Of a DNA stretch of 64,000 bases, positions 42,883-51,978 are shown one piece after another (positions within the stretch are counted from its first letter, which is position 1; each line of letters starts with the position of its first letter). The notes beneath the pieces were generated by a model, which saw nothing but the letters and a program-made list of their open reading frames with translations, was not told the origin of the DNA and did not search any database. The translations under genes were made by a program, and so were the position numbers. This DNA comes from UBA6059 sp040222235 (lineage in GTDB: Bacteria > Bacteroidota > Bacteroidia > Cytophagales > Cyclobacteriaceae), in assembly GCA_040222235.1 (NCBI GenBank), contig JAVKDO010000110.1, positions 27,018 to 91,017 of the forward strand. The letters run 5' to 3'.

Positions 42883-45339
42883 CTACTCAGAAACATAGGT
42901 GCGCCTCACCCTACTACTTACACTGGTGAGGATTTCATAGGGAATTGTATCAGCCCATTCCGCCAGGTCTTTTATGGTTGGATTTTGGCCAAATATGATG
43001 ACCTCATCACCGACTCCACATTCCACCTCAGACACGTCTATCATGCACATGTCCATGCAAACATTGCCGATGACAGGTGCTAACTCTCCATTGACACTAA
43101 CCTTGCCTCGCCCATTGCTATATAATCTCCTGTAGCCATCCGCATACCCAATCGGAATAGTAGCCACTCTGGTTATTCGAGATGCGGTCCATGCACGCCC
43201 GTATCCTATGGATTCATCCTTTTCAATGGTCTCAATACGTGAAATGTACGTCTTTAAGGTACCCGCTACCCGTAACAACTCTTGAATTTCATCAGATGAG
43301 TCAAAACCATAAATACCTATACCCAGGCGAACCATATCAAAATGATATTGAGGAAATCTCAAAAGACCTGGAGAGTTGACCACATGCCTCAGTGGATTCT
43401 TCTTAATTCCTGACGCTAATTTTTGGTAGCCATCCAGAAACTGCTCAACCTGAGCATGCGAGTACTCGTCGTGCTGAGGCTCTTCTGCCCCTGCCAAGTG
43501 CGTAAGTATCCCTGCTACACGTACCGCATTTTCCGATAGGAGGCTAATGAGATCTTCCAACTGATCAGATAGCATACCGAGTCTGTGCATCCCTGTCTCC
43601 AGTTTTAGGTGAATGGGTGGCCTTGACTCTGATTGCTTGAAATGCTGTAGATACTCCTCTAACTGCTTGAGATCATAGATTTCTGGCTCAAGTTGGTACT
43701 CTTCAAGCAATTCAAAACTGTCGGCTGAGGGATTCATTACCATAATGGGCAGGGTAATCCCATTCTTTCGCAGTTCAACACCTTCATCTGTGTAGGCTAC
43801 CCCTAAATAGTCCACTTTTTGATGTTGCAGTATCTGTGCTATTTCACGAATACCAGAACCATAAGCCATTGCCTTCACCATCACCATCAGTTTGGTTTCC
43901 GGCTTTATCCGCTCTCGATAGATATTGAGGTTGTGAACGAGCGCCTCTAGGTTGATTTCGAGCAAAGTATCATGGCGCTTTTGTTGGAGGTCTGCCACAA
44001 TCTTTTCCAATTGGTAATTTCTTGCCCCCTTTACTAGGACTACTTCTTGAGCGAATTCCGGTTTCTTTCGGAAATATGCTTCAAGGTCTGGATAGAATTC
44101 CTTTTCTATTGGGATGTCACCGAGGTGGTCAGCTATGAGATTGCCAATCCCAATCAATCGGTTGATCCCAAACTCAGATAATAGTTTGGCCACTTGGTGA
44201 TATAGGTCAGCATCAGATTCCGAGGCTTGTTCGATGGGTGCCAGTATCAACGTCTTTTTCTGGTACTGCTTCTGCTGTGCTAAGAAGCCAAGCGCTACCT
44301 GCAACCCACTGAGATCATTGTTGTAGCTGTCATCAATAAGATAAGTATGGTGAAGGCCCTCTTTGAGTTCTAGTCTCATTTTCACCTGCTTAAGGCCAGA
44401 AATCTCTTGCTGAATAAATGAAAAATTGAACCCAAGGTATCTCAGCAATACGATGATATGGCTAAGATTCTCTAGTGATGACTTATCAGAAAATGGTGAA
44501 GTGAATGAATATTGGCCCAGAGCACCTTCCAGGGATATAATATTATCCTTGTAGTCTAAATGTATGTCCGATGATCCAAGCGTCGACGACCAAGCCACCA
44601 GCTCTCTATCGCTATAGATTCTCTTTATTTCTTGATCTACCGAGGGATTATCCGCACAATAGACAATAGCCTTTGAATCTTTGAAGAGCTTGATTTTTTC
44701 TTGAATCTTCTCCTCGCGAGAGGTGAATCCTGCATCATGAGCACTTCCGATATTGGTGAGTACCCCAATGGTTGGTTTGATAACTCTTTCGAGCGCAATC
44801 ATCTCACCAGGTCTTGAAATCCCTGCCTCAAAAATCCCAAGCTCATGGGAGTCATTCATAGGCCATACCGATAGTGGTACTCCGATTTGAGAATTATAGC
44901 TTTTGGGGCTCTTAACTACTCTACGCTTCCCCTGAAGTATGGATGAAAGCCATTCCTTCACTATTGTCTTTCCGTTAGAACCAGTAATACCGACTACATC
45001 TGTCGCAAATTGATCACGCTTAAAAGCTGCTAGATCCTGAAGTGTAGCTGTTGATGATGACGTCAGCCAAAAGTTAGCTTCCGGCCATTTTTGGTATGTT
45101 ATCTTCCTCTCGACGATGAAGGCACGTATTCCGGCAGTATACGCTTGCTGGATGTAGTCATGGCCATCATGATTTGCTCCGTCGATGGCAATGAAGACTG
45201 CTCCACTCGATTCCGGTAGGTGACGTGTGTCGGTGATTAGCGTCTCCAATGAGTAATCCCTCACAAATGACAGCCACTGACCAGCAGTTATTTCCGGTAG
45301 GCTAGAAGTGGTCAGGCTATTTCCAGTATCATCTCCCAT
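42883..45339 (-). CDS. murF-alr: bifunctional UDP-N-acetylmuramoyl-tripeptide:D-Ala-D-Ala ligase / alanine racemase
   Basis: 818 residues. The first half is a Mur ligase (ITDTRHLPESSGAVFIAIDG, P-loop VVGITGSNGKTIVKEW, GIFEAGISRPGEM). The second half, from about residue 455, is a PLP alanine racemase with the lysine region LMVMVKAMAYGSGI, MHRLGM, VVNSPGLLRFPQ and a catalytic Tyr region YGRAWTASRITRVATIPIGY. The fusion couples D-Ala supply to peptidoglycan precursor assembly and is characteristic of Bacteroidota. Its start overlaps the GNAT gene end by 28 bases. Three copies of the CCTAYCGGAA word lie in it. Confidence 0.95.
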   Translation of the reverse strand: MGDDTGNSLTTSSLPEITAGQWLSFVRDYSLETLITDTRHLPESSGAVFIAIDGANHDGHDYIQQAYTAGIRAFIVERKITYQKWPEANFWLTSSSTATLQDLAAFKRDQFATDVVGITGSNGKTIVKEWLSSILQGKRRVVKSPKSYNSQIGVPLSVWPMNDSHELGIFEAGISRPGEMIALERVIKPTIGVLTNIGSAHDAGFTSREEKIQEKIKLFKDSKAIVYCADNPSVDQEIKRIYSDRELVAWSSTLGSSDIHLDYKDNIISLEGALGQYSFTSPFSDKSSLENLSHIIVLLRYLGFNFSFIQQEISGLKQVKMRLELKEGLHHTYLIDDSYNNDLSGLQVALGFLAQQKQYQKKTLILAPIEQASESDADLYHQVAKLLSEFGINRLIGIGNLIADHLGDIPIEKEFYPDLEAYFRKKPEFAQEVVLVKGARNYQLEKIVADLQQKRHDTLLEINLEALVHNLNIYRERIKPETKLMVMVKAMAYGSGIREIAQILQHQKVDYLGVAYTDEGVELRKNGITLPIMVMNPSADSFELLEEYQLEPEIYDLKQLEEYLQHFKQSESRPPIHLKLETGMHRLGMLSDQLEDLISLLSENAVRVAGILTHLAGAEEPQHDEYSHAQVEQFLDGYQKLASGIKKNPLRHVVNSPGLLRFPQYHFDMVRLGIGIYGFDSSDEIQELLRVAGTLKTYISRIETIEKDESIGYGRAWTASRITRVATIPIGYADGYRRLYSNGRGKVSVNGELAPVIGNVCMDMCMIDVSEVECGVGDEVIIFGQNPTIKDLAEWADTIPYEILTSVSSRVRRTYVSE
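45211..45301. repeat. two copies of TTCCGGTAGG 81 bases apart
   Basis: Exact copies at 45211-45220 and 45292-45301, same orientation, both spelling Leu-Pro-Glu (CTA CCG GAA) in murF-alr. Part of the 18-copy word set described in the findings. Confidence 0.85.
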
Positions 45340-46178
45340 TGATTGATCTGATTTTCAAAACCACAAGCTATCAAAAATTGGTGTGCTGCTTGGTCATTTT
45401 CATCCACATTGATCACGGTGAGTGACTTTTTTGCACAATGATTCGCTACCATTGATAAGAGTGATTTGCCTAGGCCTCTTCTTCGATGTTCTTCCCGAAC
45501 CCAGATTCGAGCAATCCTGCCATTCTCAGGCTGGAACACGCAATAACCATTCACAGATTTATTATCCTCTCGAAGAAGAATCATTTTTTCATTGGTGCTA
45601 TTTCTGATAAGCTGATCCCAAGAATCCATGAAGCTCGGCACAATAGAGTCTGGTAATTCCTTTAGGGCATCAGTGTTTAAGAATTTGACCTTGCATTCGC
45701 TTCGATCAGCTAGCACGAAAGTGTTACTCAGCTTATAGCACTTTAGGAAACGTGCTTTCTTGAACCCTACCTTCTCATAGGTGTTGATTGCATTTGAATT
45801 ACTGTCGAGTACCTCAAGTACACATTTATTGATGAGAGACTCACGCATGTACTTGATGGCCAAGCCATACATATGCTCTGTCAAGTTTAAGCCTCGGTAT
45901 TCGGGTATTACTCCTGTTCCGCCATTGTATGCGTACCGCTCGCTTTGATAGTCGTTAGCGGTGTGGGCAATGAAACCAACCATCTTATCTCCGGAGAAAG
46001 CTCCGACTGATAAGGACCAATCTATACTTAGCTTGTCCAGCATTCTACGTTCGAATGCTTTTCGATCTAAGTGCATCTCGATATTATAGTCACTAAACGC
46101 CTCTAAAAACGTATAATGGAGCTGTGCTAAGTCGGCTGAGGTCATTAAACGTATATGAATGGGCTTTTCTTTGGACAA
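45312..46178 (-). CDS. GNAT acetyltransferase with two GNAT-like halves
   Basis: The likely start is the TTG at 46178, giving 288 residues (SKEKPIHIRLMTSADLAQLH after Met), because the first beta-strand PIHIRL precedes the first ATG (46145). The frame is open to 46256 but that part overlaps the opposite gene's promoter. The first GNAT half has YNGGTGVIPEYRGLNLTEHM; the second has GRIARIWVREEHRRRGLGKS with the acetyl-CoA loop. The substrate is unknown. The gene is upstream of and overlaps murF-alr. Confidence 0.78.
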   Translation of the reverse strand: MSKEKPIHIRLMTSADLAQLHYTFLEAFSDYNIEMHLDRKAFERRMLDKLSIDWSLSVGAFSGDKMVGFIAHTANDYQSERYAYNGGTGVIPEYRGLNLTEHMYGLAIKYMRESLINKCVLEVLDSNSNAINTYEKVGFKKARFLKCYKLSNTFVLADRSECKVKFLNTDALKELPDSIVPSFMDSWDQLIRNSTNEKMILLREDNKSVNGYCVFQPENGRIARIWVREEHRRRGLGKSLLSMVANHCAKKSLTVINVDENDQAAHQFLIACGFENQINQWEMILEIA

Positions 46179-46258
46179 AAGGCAATATGTTAAAGTAATA
46201 CTCGAAGTAGTTAAACAAATTTTGGTTATATTCGTTTCCCAATTACGAATTTGCACTT

Positions 46259-46558
46259 ATGGTTAAAAAACTTCTGTCTTTCGTATTACTTATTTCTTTC
46301 ATCAATGCAAGCACTGCATTAGCGGATGGAAAGAATGAAGATAAAAAAACCGGAACAGAGGATACCAAAACTGACAAAAACGAAAAAGAAGAAAATTTAG
46401 AAGAGGCCGAGTACACCGCCGTAAACAACAGATCCCAGGCCGATTCAAGCTTCCACTCTATCAGCAAGTATAATTTTCTGTTCTATATGGTGTACAAAGT
46501 AAAATATGGAGACATGGATCCTGTCTCTGAAGACAAGAGCACAATAGCTGAAGAATAG
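46259..46558 (+). CDS. small secreted Lys/Glu/Asp-rich protein
   Basis: 99 residues with a signal peptide (VKKLLSFVLLISFINASTALA). The mature part is very charged (DGKNEDKKTGTEDTKTDKNE) and then shorter in charge (FHSISKYNFLFYMVYKVKYG). I do not recognise a family. It has its own intrinsic terminator 25 bases downstream, which supports a transcribed single gene. It is divergent from the GNAT gene. Confidence 0.6.
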   Translation: MVKKLLSFVLLISFINASTALADGKNEDKKTGTEDTKTDKNEKEENLEEAEYTAVNNRSQADSSFHSISKYNFLFYMVYKVKYGDMDPVSEDKSTIAEE

Positions 46559-46582
46559 GATTGTTAATTTTTTAAGAATATC

Positions 46583-46603
46583 AGGGCGTTAAGCCCTTTT
46601 TTT
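46583..46603 (+). terminator. intrinsic terminator of the small secreted protein gene
   Basis: AGGGC (46583-46587), loop GTTAA, GCCCT (46593-46597), then seven T in a row to 46603. A textbook Rho-independent terminator on the plus strand. Confidence 0.8.
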
Positions 46604-46620
46604 ATGCCTTGCCAATTCGA

Positions 46621-47346
46621 CTATTGTACGGCGATAAATTGATCTAGTTCCTTCAAGGTTATCTTTCCTTCGTAGTAAGCCTTACCAAATACCACTCCGT
46701 AGACGCCCATGTCAGCTAGCTTCTTGATGTCATCTATTGATCTTACACCTCCACTAGCAAATAGACTCATGGTCGGAAACTCTTTCATGATCTTCTCATA
46801 AAGATCGAAAGCTGGGCCACTCATTGAGCCATCTCGCGATATATCCGTAGTTTTTAAAAACCTGAGCCCTCTTTCATGAAAATATCGAATGTGGTCGAAG
46901 AGTTCTATTTTTGTGTCTTTCTGCCAGCCACCCACTCTTAAGTGTCCATCGAGGACATCCGCGCCTAGCGCAATTTTTTGGCGGCCGTAGGACATCAACC
47001 AATCAGCAAATAGTTGCTTGTTATAAACAGCTATAGTAGCCGAAGTGACGCTCTCGGCTCCTGACTCGAATACCTTACTGAGATCACCATCCGTATGAAT
47101 GCCCCCAGAATAATTGATCTTTAGCTTCGTGAAGTTGGCGATCATTTCTAGAGCGTGATAGTTCACCGGCGTTCCTTTCTTAGCACCTTCCAGATCTACA
47201 AAATGTATCCTATCAATACCATGCTCTTCAAACTGACGAGCGACATCTATTGGACTATCCTTATAAGCCTTTTCATTGTCAAAATCACCCTTGGTGAGTC
47301 GGACACTTCTATTATTAATGACTGATATGGATGGTACAATTTTCAT
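46621..47346 (-). CDS. HisA-like TIM-barrel protein with catalytic Asp8 replaced
   Basis: 241 residues, full length for phosphoribosylformimino-5-aminoimidazole carboxamide isomerase (HisA). Recognisable are VRLTKGDFDNEKAYKDSPID, IHFVDLEGAKKG, GGIHTDGDLSKVF, LRFLKTTDISRDGSMSGPAF, FASGGVRSIDDIKKL and FGKAYYEG. The general acid/base aspartate of the N-terminal strand (usually PA-I/L-D-L) is serine here (S8 in PSISV), while the second (D130 region, GADVLDGHL) is kept. No other his gene is in the window. It may be a HisA of altered mechanism or a paralogue with another substrate. Confidence 0.78.
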   Translation of the reverse strand: MKIVPSISVINNRSVRLTKGDFDNEKAYKDSPIDVARQFEEHGIDRIHFVDLEGAKKGTPVNYHALEMIANFTKLKINYSGGIHTDGDLSKVFESGAESVTSATIAVYNKQLFADWLMSYGRQKIALGADVLDGHLRVGGWQKDTKIELFDHIRYFHERGLRFLKTTDISRDGSMSGPAFDLYEKIMKEFPTMSLFASGGVRSIDDIKKLADMGVYGVVFGKAYYEGKITLKELDQFIAVQ

Positions 47347-47482
47347 TTCTGATTTTCTAAATGGTTATCGTAAAACGTCTATTTGAGCCCTTATGTTCCC
47401 TAGCGCAAATGAAATTCATATTGAATAAATTTCAGCTTAACACAGTGATTTTCTCTTTGGGCGAATTAGTAAAATACAAATC

Positions 47483-48181
47483 TTATGGCAAAGTTACAAG
47501 CTTGAACCCTTGACCATGAACAGTTAAAATCTGCAAGGACGCATCATCCTTCAAATACTTCCTCAGCTTCGCAATGTACACATCCATGCTACGCGCATTA
47601 AAGTACGAATCATCCTTCCAAACCTCTTTGAGAAAGTCACTGCGGTCAACAGTATGATTCAGGTTTTTACAAAAAACCCTCAGCAGATCACTCTCCTTTG
47701 CAGTTAACTTGATCTCCCGCTCGGGAGTATTGAGCAGCAAATGGTCATAGTTGAACCTGCAATTCCCCATCGCAAACTGCTGCGGCTCAAAAGTCCGTTG
47801 CTCTTGCTTGTCTTTGATCCTACGCATGATCGCCCTGATCCGAAGCAAAAGCTCCTCCATACTGAAAGGCTTTGTCAAGTAATCATCAGCACCTACTTTA
47901 AGACCAGTGATCGTATCCTCTTTCATCGACTTGGCTGTTAAGAAAATGATTGGGATTTCTTTATCCTGCTGTCTTATTTCCTTTGCCAGTGTGAAACCGT
48001 CTTTTTTCGGCATCATAATATCTAGGATGCAAAAGTCAAAATTACCCGTCTCAAACTGCTGCAACCCCGCCTCCCCATCAGTCGCTAGTTGAGTGGCGTA
48101 TCCCTTTAAATCTAGGTACTCTTGTAGTATTTGACCCAGATTAGGATCGTCCTCGACGACCAGTATGTTAATGTCCTTCAT
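47483..48181 (-). CDS. OmpR/PhoB-type response regulator (second tandem system)
   Basis: 232 residues from ATG 48181. The receiver shows VVEDDPNLG, the phospho-Asp in DFCILDIMMPKKDGF, FLTAK and YLTKPFSMEELLLRI. The C-terminal winged helix (about 130-232) contains LTAKESDLLRVFCKNLNHTV and DVYIAKLRKYLKDD. It overlaps its kinase gene by 14 bases and follows it. It closely resembles the regulator encoded at 49869-50564. Confidence 0.94.
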   Translation of the reverse strand: MKDINILVVEDDPNLGQILQEYLDLKGYATQLATDGEAGLQQFETGNFDFCILDIMMPKKDGFTLAKEIRQQDKEIPIIFLTAKSMKEDTITGLKVGADDYLTKPFSMEELLLRIRAIMRRIKDKQEQRTFEPQQFAMGNCRFNYDHLLLNTPEREIKLTAKESDLLRVFCKNLNHTVDRSDFLKEVWKDDSYFNARSMDVYIAKLRKYLKDDASLQILTVHGQGFKLVTLP

Positions 48182-49796
48182 CTTGCTGCTCAAATGGTAA
48201 AAATATTTCGAAGGTACTGCCTTCATTCAGCTTACTCTTAACGGTAATATCCCCACCATGTGCGTTAACAATACGGCGCACATATGCCAGCCCAAGCCCA
48301 AAACCTTTGACGTCATGGATATTTCCGGTAGGTACTCGATAAAATCGCTCGAATATGCGAGACTGCTGATCCCTGGACATGCCTATGCCCTGATCCGCTA
48401 CCGCAATCTTGATGCCTTCAGTATTGTCAATTGTACTCACAGTGATCCGTGGCTTGTCGCTGCTGTATTTATTGGCATTGTCCAGCAGGTTATATATGAT
48501 ATTGGTCAAGTGCATCTCATCCGCTTGGAGCTCTGTGTGCAATGCTTTGCCCTCAAACAGGATGCTTCCGTGTCTTTTCTCAACCTGAATCTTAATATTT
48601 TCAATCGCCTTATTAATGATGCCATGTATATCAAGAGGCTCAGGTTTTAATTTAAAATCCTTGCGCTCAATCACTGCCATCTGTAATACTTTTTCCACCT
48701 GCTGTCCTAGTCGCTTGTTTTCATCACTGATGATGCCGACATAGCGCTCCGTTAGGCCTGGGCTAGCATTCACCTCCTTATCTTGAAGTGCCTCACAGGC
48801 CAGTGAAACAGTGGATATGGGCGTCTTAAACTCATGCGTCATATTGTTGATGAAGTCGTTTTTTATCTCTGAAAGTTTCTTCTGCTTGAGGATAGTATGG
48901 ATGGCATAGCCAAAACAAAAAATGATCACAAAAATCAAAAAGACCGAGGAGGATAGTGTAAGCCAAATCTTTCTAAAAAGATATTGCTGCTGATTGGGGA
49001 AATGGATGAGCAGCAGGCTGTTCTCACCAAGAATATCATTTGGAAAAAGGCTGGCGCGTAACTCCGTCTCCATGAGCAAAGGTGGAGGCTCAGGTTTCTC
49101 CACAGAAGATAGTATCAGTCTCGGTTCAATGGGATCAAAAACTGCAAAATCGAAATTGAGCCTTATGCCTTTGCTTTGCAATTCCATCTGAAGTAGTGAG
49201 TCCAGTGTTTTGGCATTGATCCGGTTATCAATTGTTCGGTCATTGGTCAGAAGTTCGTGAATAACGACCTGCACCATCTCGGATTTATTAACAACCTTCT
49301 CCAATTCCTTCTGAAGCTTTATGGAGGCAAAATCGACCGAATCGAATCGTTTCTTAAGATATATGTTGGTGGGTGCATCATCCCCCTCTTTTTTCAACGC
49401 GACAACTGCATTTTCCTGATCAATGTGTGGTACGCTACCATCAGGACCATCCGTAATGCTGAATAGCACCCTGTGATCACCAACATCCGTGACCGAATCA
49501 ACATCCGCCACATTCAGAATGCGTTTCTCGAATGTGCTTTCGATTAACTCAATCTCTTTCCCGTTATTGGTTCTCTGCCATTGGAAGGTTGTCTTAAGGT
49601 TGTCAAAGGTGACATCCAGTACCTCTTGCTTTTCCAGCTTTAAGGTCACTATCCTGAGCGCTTCTCTTACATCGCTTTTGAATCGCTCTTCATTTGCCTT
49701 GAGCACACTATCAATCCAGTAAAACTGAAAGCAAATCAGACCAAGCAGCGCAAAGCTCATAAGCCCAATGATCCAGCGGATTTTTTGAATACTCAT
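48168..49796 (-). CDS. membrane sensor histidine kinase (second tandem system)
   Basis: 542 residues. An N-terminal helix (about 8-28), a periplasmic domain of about 250 residues, a second helix (about 275-297), then HisKA (FINNMTHEFKTPISTVSLAC) and HATPase (IIYNLLDNANKYSSDKP, ADQGIGMSRDQQSRIFERFY, GFGLGLAYVRRIV). The sensed signal is unknown. It is the first gene of a two-gene operon with its response regulator and begins 4 nt after a TAAATTTG element. Confidence 0.94.
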   Translation of the reverse strand: MSIQKIRWIIGLMSFALLGLICFQFYWIDSVLKANEERFKSDVREALRIVTLKLEKQEVLDVTFDNLKTTFQWQRTNNGKEIELIESTFEKRILNVADVDSVTDVGDHRVLFSITDGPDGSVPHIDQENAVVALKKEGDDAPTNIYLKKRFDSVDFASIKLQKELEKVVNKSEMVQVVIHELLTNDRTIDNRINAKTLDSLLQMELQSKGIRLNFDFAVFDPIEPRLILSSVEKPEPPPLLMETELRASLFPNDILGENSLLLIHFPNQQQYLFRKIWLTLSSSVFLIFVIIFCFGYAIHTILKQKKLSEIKNDFINNMTHEFKTPISTVSLACEALQDKEVNASPGLTERYVGIISDENKRLGQQVEKVLQMAVIERKDFKLKPEPLDIHGIINKAIENIKIQVEKRHGSILFEGKALHTELQADEMHLTNIIYNLLDNANKYSSDKPRITVSTIDNTEGIKIAVADQGIGMSRDQQSRIFERFYRVPTGNIHDVKGFGLGLAYVRRIVNAHGGDITVKSKLNEGSTFEIFLPFEQQDEGH

Positions 49797-49800
49797 GCCT

Positions 49801-49808
49801 CAAATTTA
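49801..49808 (-). promoter_or_regulatory. -7 element 4 nt before the second kinase gene
   Basis: TAAATTTG on the minus strand, then AGGC, then the ATG at 49796. It predicts a leaderless transcript. Exactly 26 nt further upstream begin TTAAC repeats. Confidence 0.55.
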
Positions 49809-49834
49809 CGCGTGAATGAGGCCCAAGATATGGA

Positions 49835-49851
49835 ATTAACCTTTTTTAACA
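49835..49851 (-). promoter_or_regulatory. TTAAC repeat pair, probable regulator box of the second system
   Basis: ATTAACC (49835-49841) and TTTAACA (49845-49851) are 10 bases apart, start to start, and lie 26 nt upstream of the -7 element. The other tandem system has the same arrangement (51864-51902), so both are likely response-regulator sites. Confidence 0.5.
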
Positions 49852-49868
49852 ACAAAGCATGGCAGGCG

Positions 49869-50564
49869 TCACTCTTCTGGAGCCTCAAATTTGAAGCCCA
49901 CCCCATGATAGTTGATAATTTTGACGCCAGGCTCGTGCTTCAAATACTTACGGAGCTTCGAGATAAATACGTCTAGACTTCTTCCAAAAAAATAGTCATC
50001 ATCGCCCCATATGGCCCTTAGGATGGCCTCTCGCTTCAGCACCTGATTTTTGTTAGCACAAAAGAAAAGCAACAGGTCTGATTCACGTTGTGTCAGCCCT
50101 TGTTTAACACCATTCGTTTCTAGGTGCAACTCAGCAGGAAGGAAAGTAGTGGTACCAAGGCGATAGGATTGAACAGCGGATTCAGCCTTGACTATGCTGC
50201 GTCGCAGAAAAACTTCCATTCTCATGACCAACTCATCCATAGAGAAGGGTTTCGTGAGAAAGTCATCCCCACCAAGCTCAAACGCCTCCAGACGATCTTC
50301 AAGCATAGACTTGGCTGTTAGAAACAGTATAGGGATGTCTTGATCCTTTTCTCGCATCCGTCGGGCAAGGTTGAATCCATCAAGTTTGGGCATCATTACA
50401 TCCAAGAGACATAAGTCAAATTTTTGCTGGCCGTATGCCGCCCATCCAGCTTCACCATCCATGACATGTACAATCTCATAGCCACGCTGAAGAAGATTGT
50501 CTTTCACGACAAAGCCGAGATTGGTGTCATCCTCCACTAATAGTATTTGCCTTATTCTTTCCAT
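49869..50564 (-). CDS. OmpR/PhoB-type response regulator (first tandem system)
   Basis: 231 residues: receiver with LVEDDTNLGFV, DLCLLDVMMPKLDGFNL, FLTAK and FLTKPFSMDELVMRM, and a winged-helix domain with LTQRESDLLLFFCANKNQVL and SLDVFISKLRKYLKHE. It is about half identical by eye to the regulator at 47483-48181. It overlaps its kinase gene by 13 bases. Confidence 0.94.
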   Translation of the reverse strand: MERIRQILLVEDDTNLGFVVKDNLLQRGYEIVHVMDGEAGWAAYGQQKFDLCLLDVMMPKLDGFNLARRMREKDQDIPILFLTAKSMLEDRLEAFELGGDDFLTKPFSMDELVMRMEVFLRRSIVKAESAVQSYRLGTTTFLPAELHLETNGVKQGLTQRESDLLLFFCANKNQVLKREAILRAIWGDDDYFFGRSLDVFISKLRKYLKHEPGVKIINYHGVGFKFEAPEE

Positions 50565-51826
50565 AGAGGTAGTGTGACTTTAAACGTACTTCCTTGGCCA
50601 AGTTCACTCGAGATAGACACCTTTCCTCCATGTGCCTGTACTATGATTTTCACATAATTAAGACCAATCCCAAAGCCCTTCACATCATGCAGGTTACCCG
50701 TAGAGACACGGTAGAACCGATCAAAAATCCGAGATTGCTCTTCTTTGGCAATCCCCTTGCCATTGTCACTGACAGAAACAGCTATGTCATTTGGGGTAGT
50801 ACTCACGCTTACCAGAATATCGGGGTAAGCCTCAGTGTACTTGACAGCATTGTCCAGCAGGTTAAAAATAATGTTAGTGATATGTAACTTGTCTGCCTTG
50901 ATCATTGCTTGTTGGGCATTATTGACCAGTTTTATTTTGCCTTGTTTATTCTCTAGAGGAACAGCTATTCGATCCAAAGCCTCGGCAAGTAGATCATTGA
51001 CCTTTAGAACCTCTTTCTTTAGGCCAATTTCTTCGCTATCGATACTGGCTACTTGCAGGACTTTCTCTACCTGATTTTTAAGTCTCAAGTTTTCACTTTC
51101 GATGATCGTGGCATAATTCCTCAACCGTTCTGGGCTTTTGATTATATCAGGGTCTTTGAGGACGTCAGCAGATAGCGCAATCGTGGAAATTGGCGTTTTG
51201 AATTCATGCGTGATATTATTGATGAAGTCGCGCTGTATTTCCGATAGGCGCTTTTGCTTAAATATCACAAAAAGGGTAAAAGCGAAAAAGATCACAACAA
51301 TGATCAACACGAGCGTACTGAAAGTCCAGATTCCCATCTGCCCGGCAAGATCAAATGGCCGCTCTGGAAAGAATACGCCAAAATAATAGTCATTTTCCGA
51401 TAGGTCTGGAAAGTCCGTTACTGCTGCCGGAGTAGTCTCATCATCCACCAAACTCACAAAATTGCCATAAACCATCTGCTCATCAAGGCAATCATAGATG
51501 CCATACTCGAAACTTGTGGCGATCGCACGTTTTTCAAACTCAGCTTTGAGAAAGTACTCCAGTATTCCCGGATCAATCATATTATTCGTCCGAACAATGA
51601 AGTAGTTCGAACCCAGTTGTTCCACCGGATTGTCGCCAGGATAATCACTGCCATTGTAGTTGCATAGGGATTCCACCACGTTCTTCAGGGCAAGGTTCAC
51701 ATTGAGAGTGAACTGCTTCTCGCGCAGATCAAAAGCACGTCTAAGCCAGAAAATTTGGGTGGTCAGAATCCCTGCTAGGGAGACGGTCGCCAATACAATC
51801 ACAAGCCGTAGCATTTTGCGAGACAT
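50552..51826 (-). CDS. membrane sensor histidine kinase (first tandem system)
   Basis: 424 residues from ATG 51826 (MSRKMLRLVIVLATVSLAGI); a TTG two codons upstream is part of the -7 element and is not the start. Two membrane helices bracket a periplasmic domain of about 130 residues, shorter than in the paralogue. HisKA is FINNITHEFKTPISTIALSA, HATPase is IIFNLLDNAVKYTEAYPD, SDNGKGIAKEEQSRIFDRFY and GFGIGLNYVKIIV. It is the first gene of its operon. Confidence 0.93.
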   Translation of the reverse strand: MSRKMLRLVIVLATVSLAGILTTQIFWLRRAFDLREKQFTLNVNLALKNVVESLCNYNGSDYPGDNPVEQLGSNYFIVRTNNMIDPGILEYFLKAEFEKRAIATSFEYGIYDCLDEQMVYGNFVSLVDDETTPAAVTDFPDLSENDYYFGVFFPERPFDLAGQMGIWTFSTLVLIIVVIFFAFTLFVIFKQKRLSEIQRDFINNITHEFKTPISTIALSADVLKDPDIIKSPERLRNYATIIESENLRLKNQVEKVLQVASIDSEEIGLKKEVLKVNDLLAEALDRIAVPLENKQGKIKLVNNAQQAMIKADKLHITNIIFNLLDNAVKYTEAYPDILVSVSTTPNDIAVSVSDNGKGIAKEEQSRIFDRFYRVSTGNLHDVKGFGIGLNYVKIIVQAHGGKVSISSELGQGSTFKVTLPLWKE

Positions 51827-51829
51827 GAC

Positions 51830-51837
51830 CAAATTTA
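51830..51837 (-). promoter_or_regulatory. -7 element 3 nt before the first kinase gene
   Basis: TAAATTTG on the minus strand, then GTC, then the ATG at 51826. Identical to the -7 element of the other tandem system. Predicts a leaderless or nearly leaderless mRNA. Confidence 0.55.
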
Positions 51838-51863
51838 GAGAAAGCGGCCGTTAGTGAGGGTGC

Positions 51864-51902
51864 TTTAACAAGTCATTAACAAATGTTAGGATTTCATTAA
51901 CA
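51864..51902 (-). promoter_or_regulatory. three TTAACA repeats, probable regulator box of the first system
   Basis: TTTAACA (51864-51870), ATTAACA (51875-51881) and ATTAACA (51896-51902) start 11 and 21 bases apart, i.e. on the same helix face, typical of OmpR-family sites. The nearest begins 26 nt upstream of the -7 element. The divergent DUF1573 gene could use the same sites. A 12-bp palindrome (51936-51947) lies closer to that gene. Confidence 0.5.
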
Positions 51903-51978
51903 GAAGAATCACTTGGAAGCTGACAGCTTTGGGAAATCATGCATGATGATCATTATTTCAAACTAAACATTAGACATT

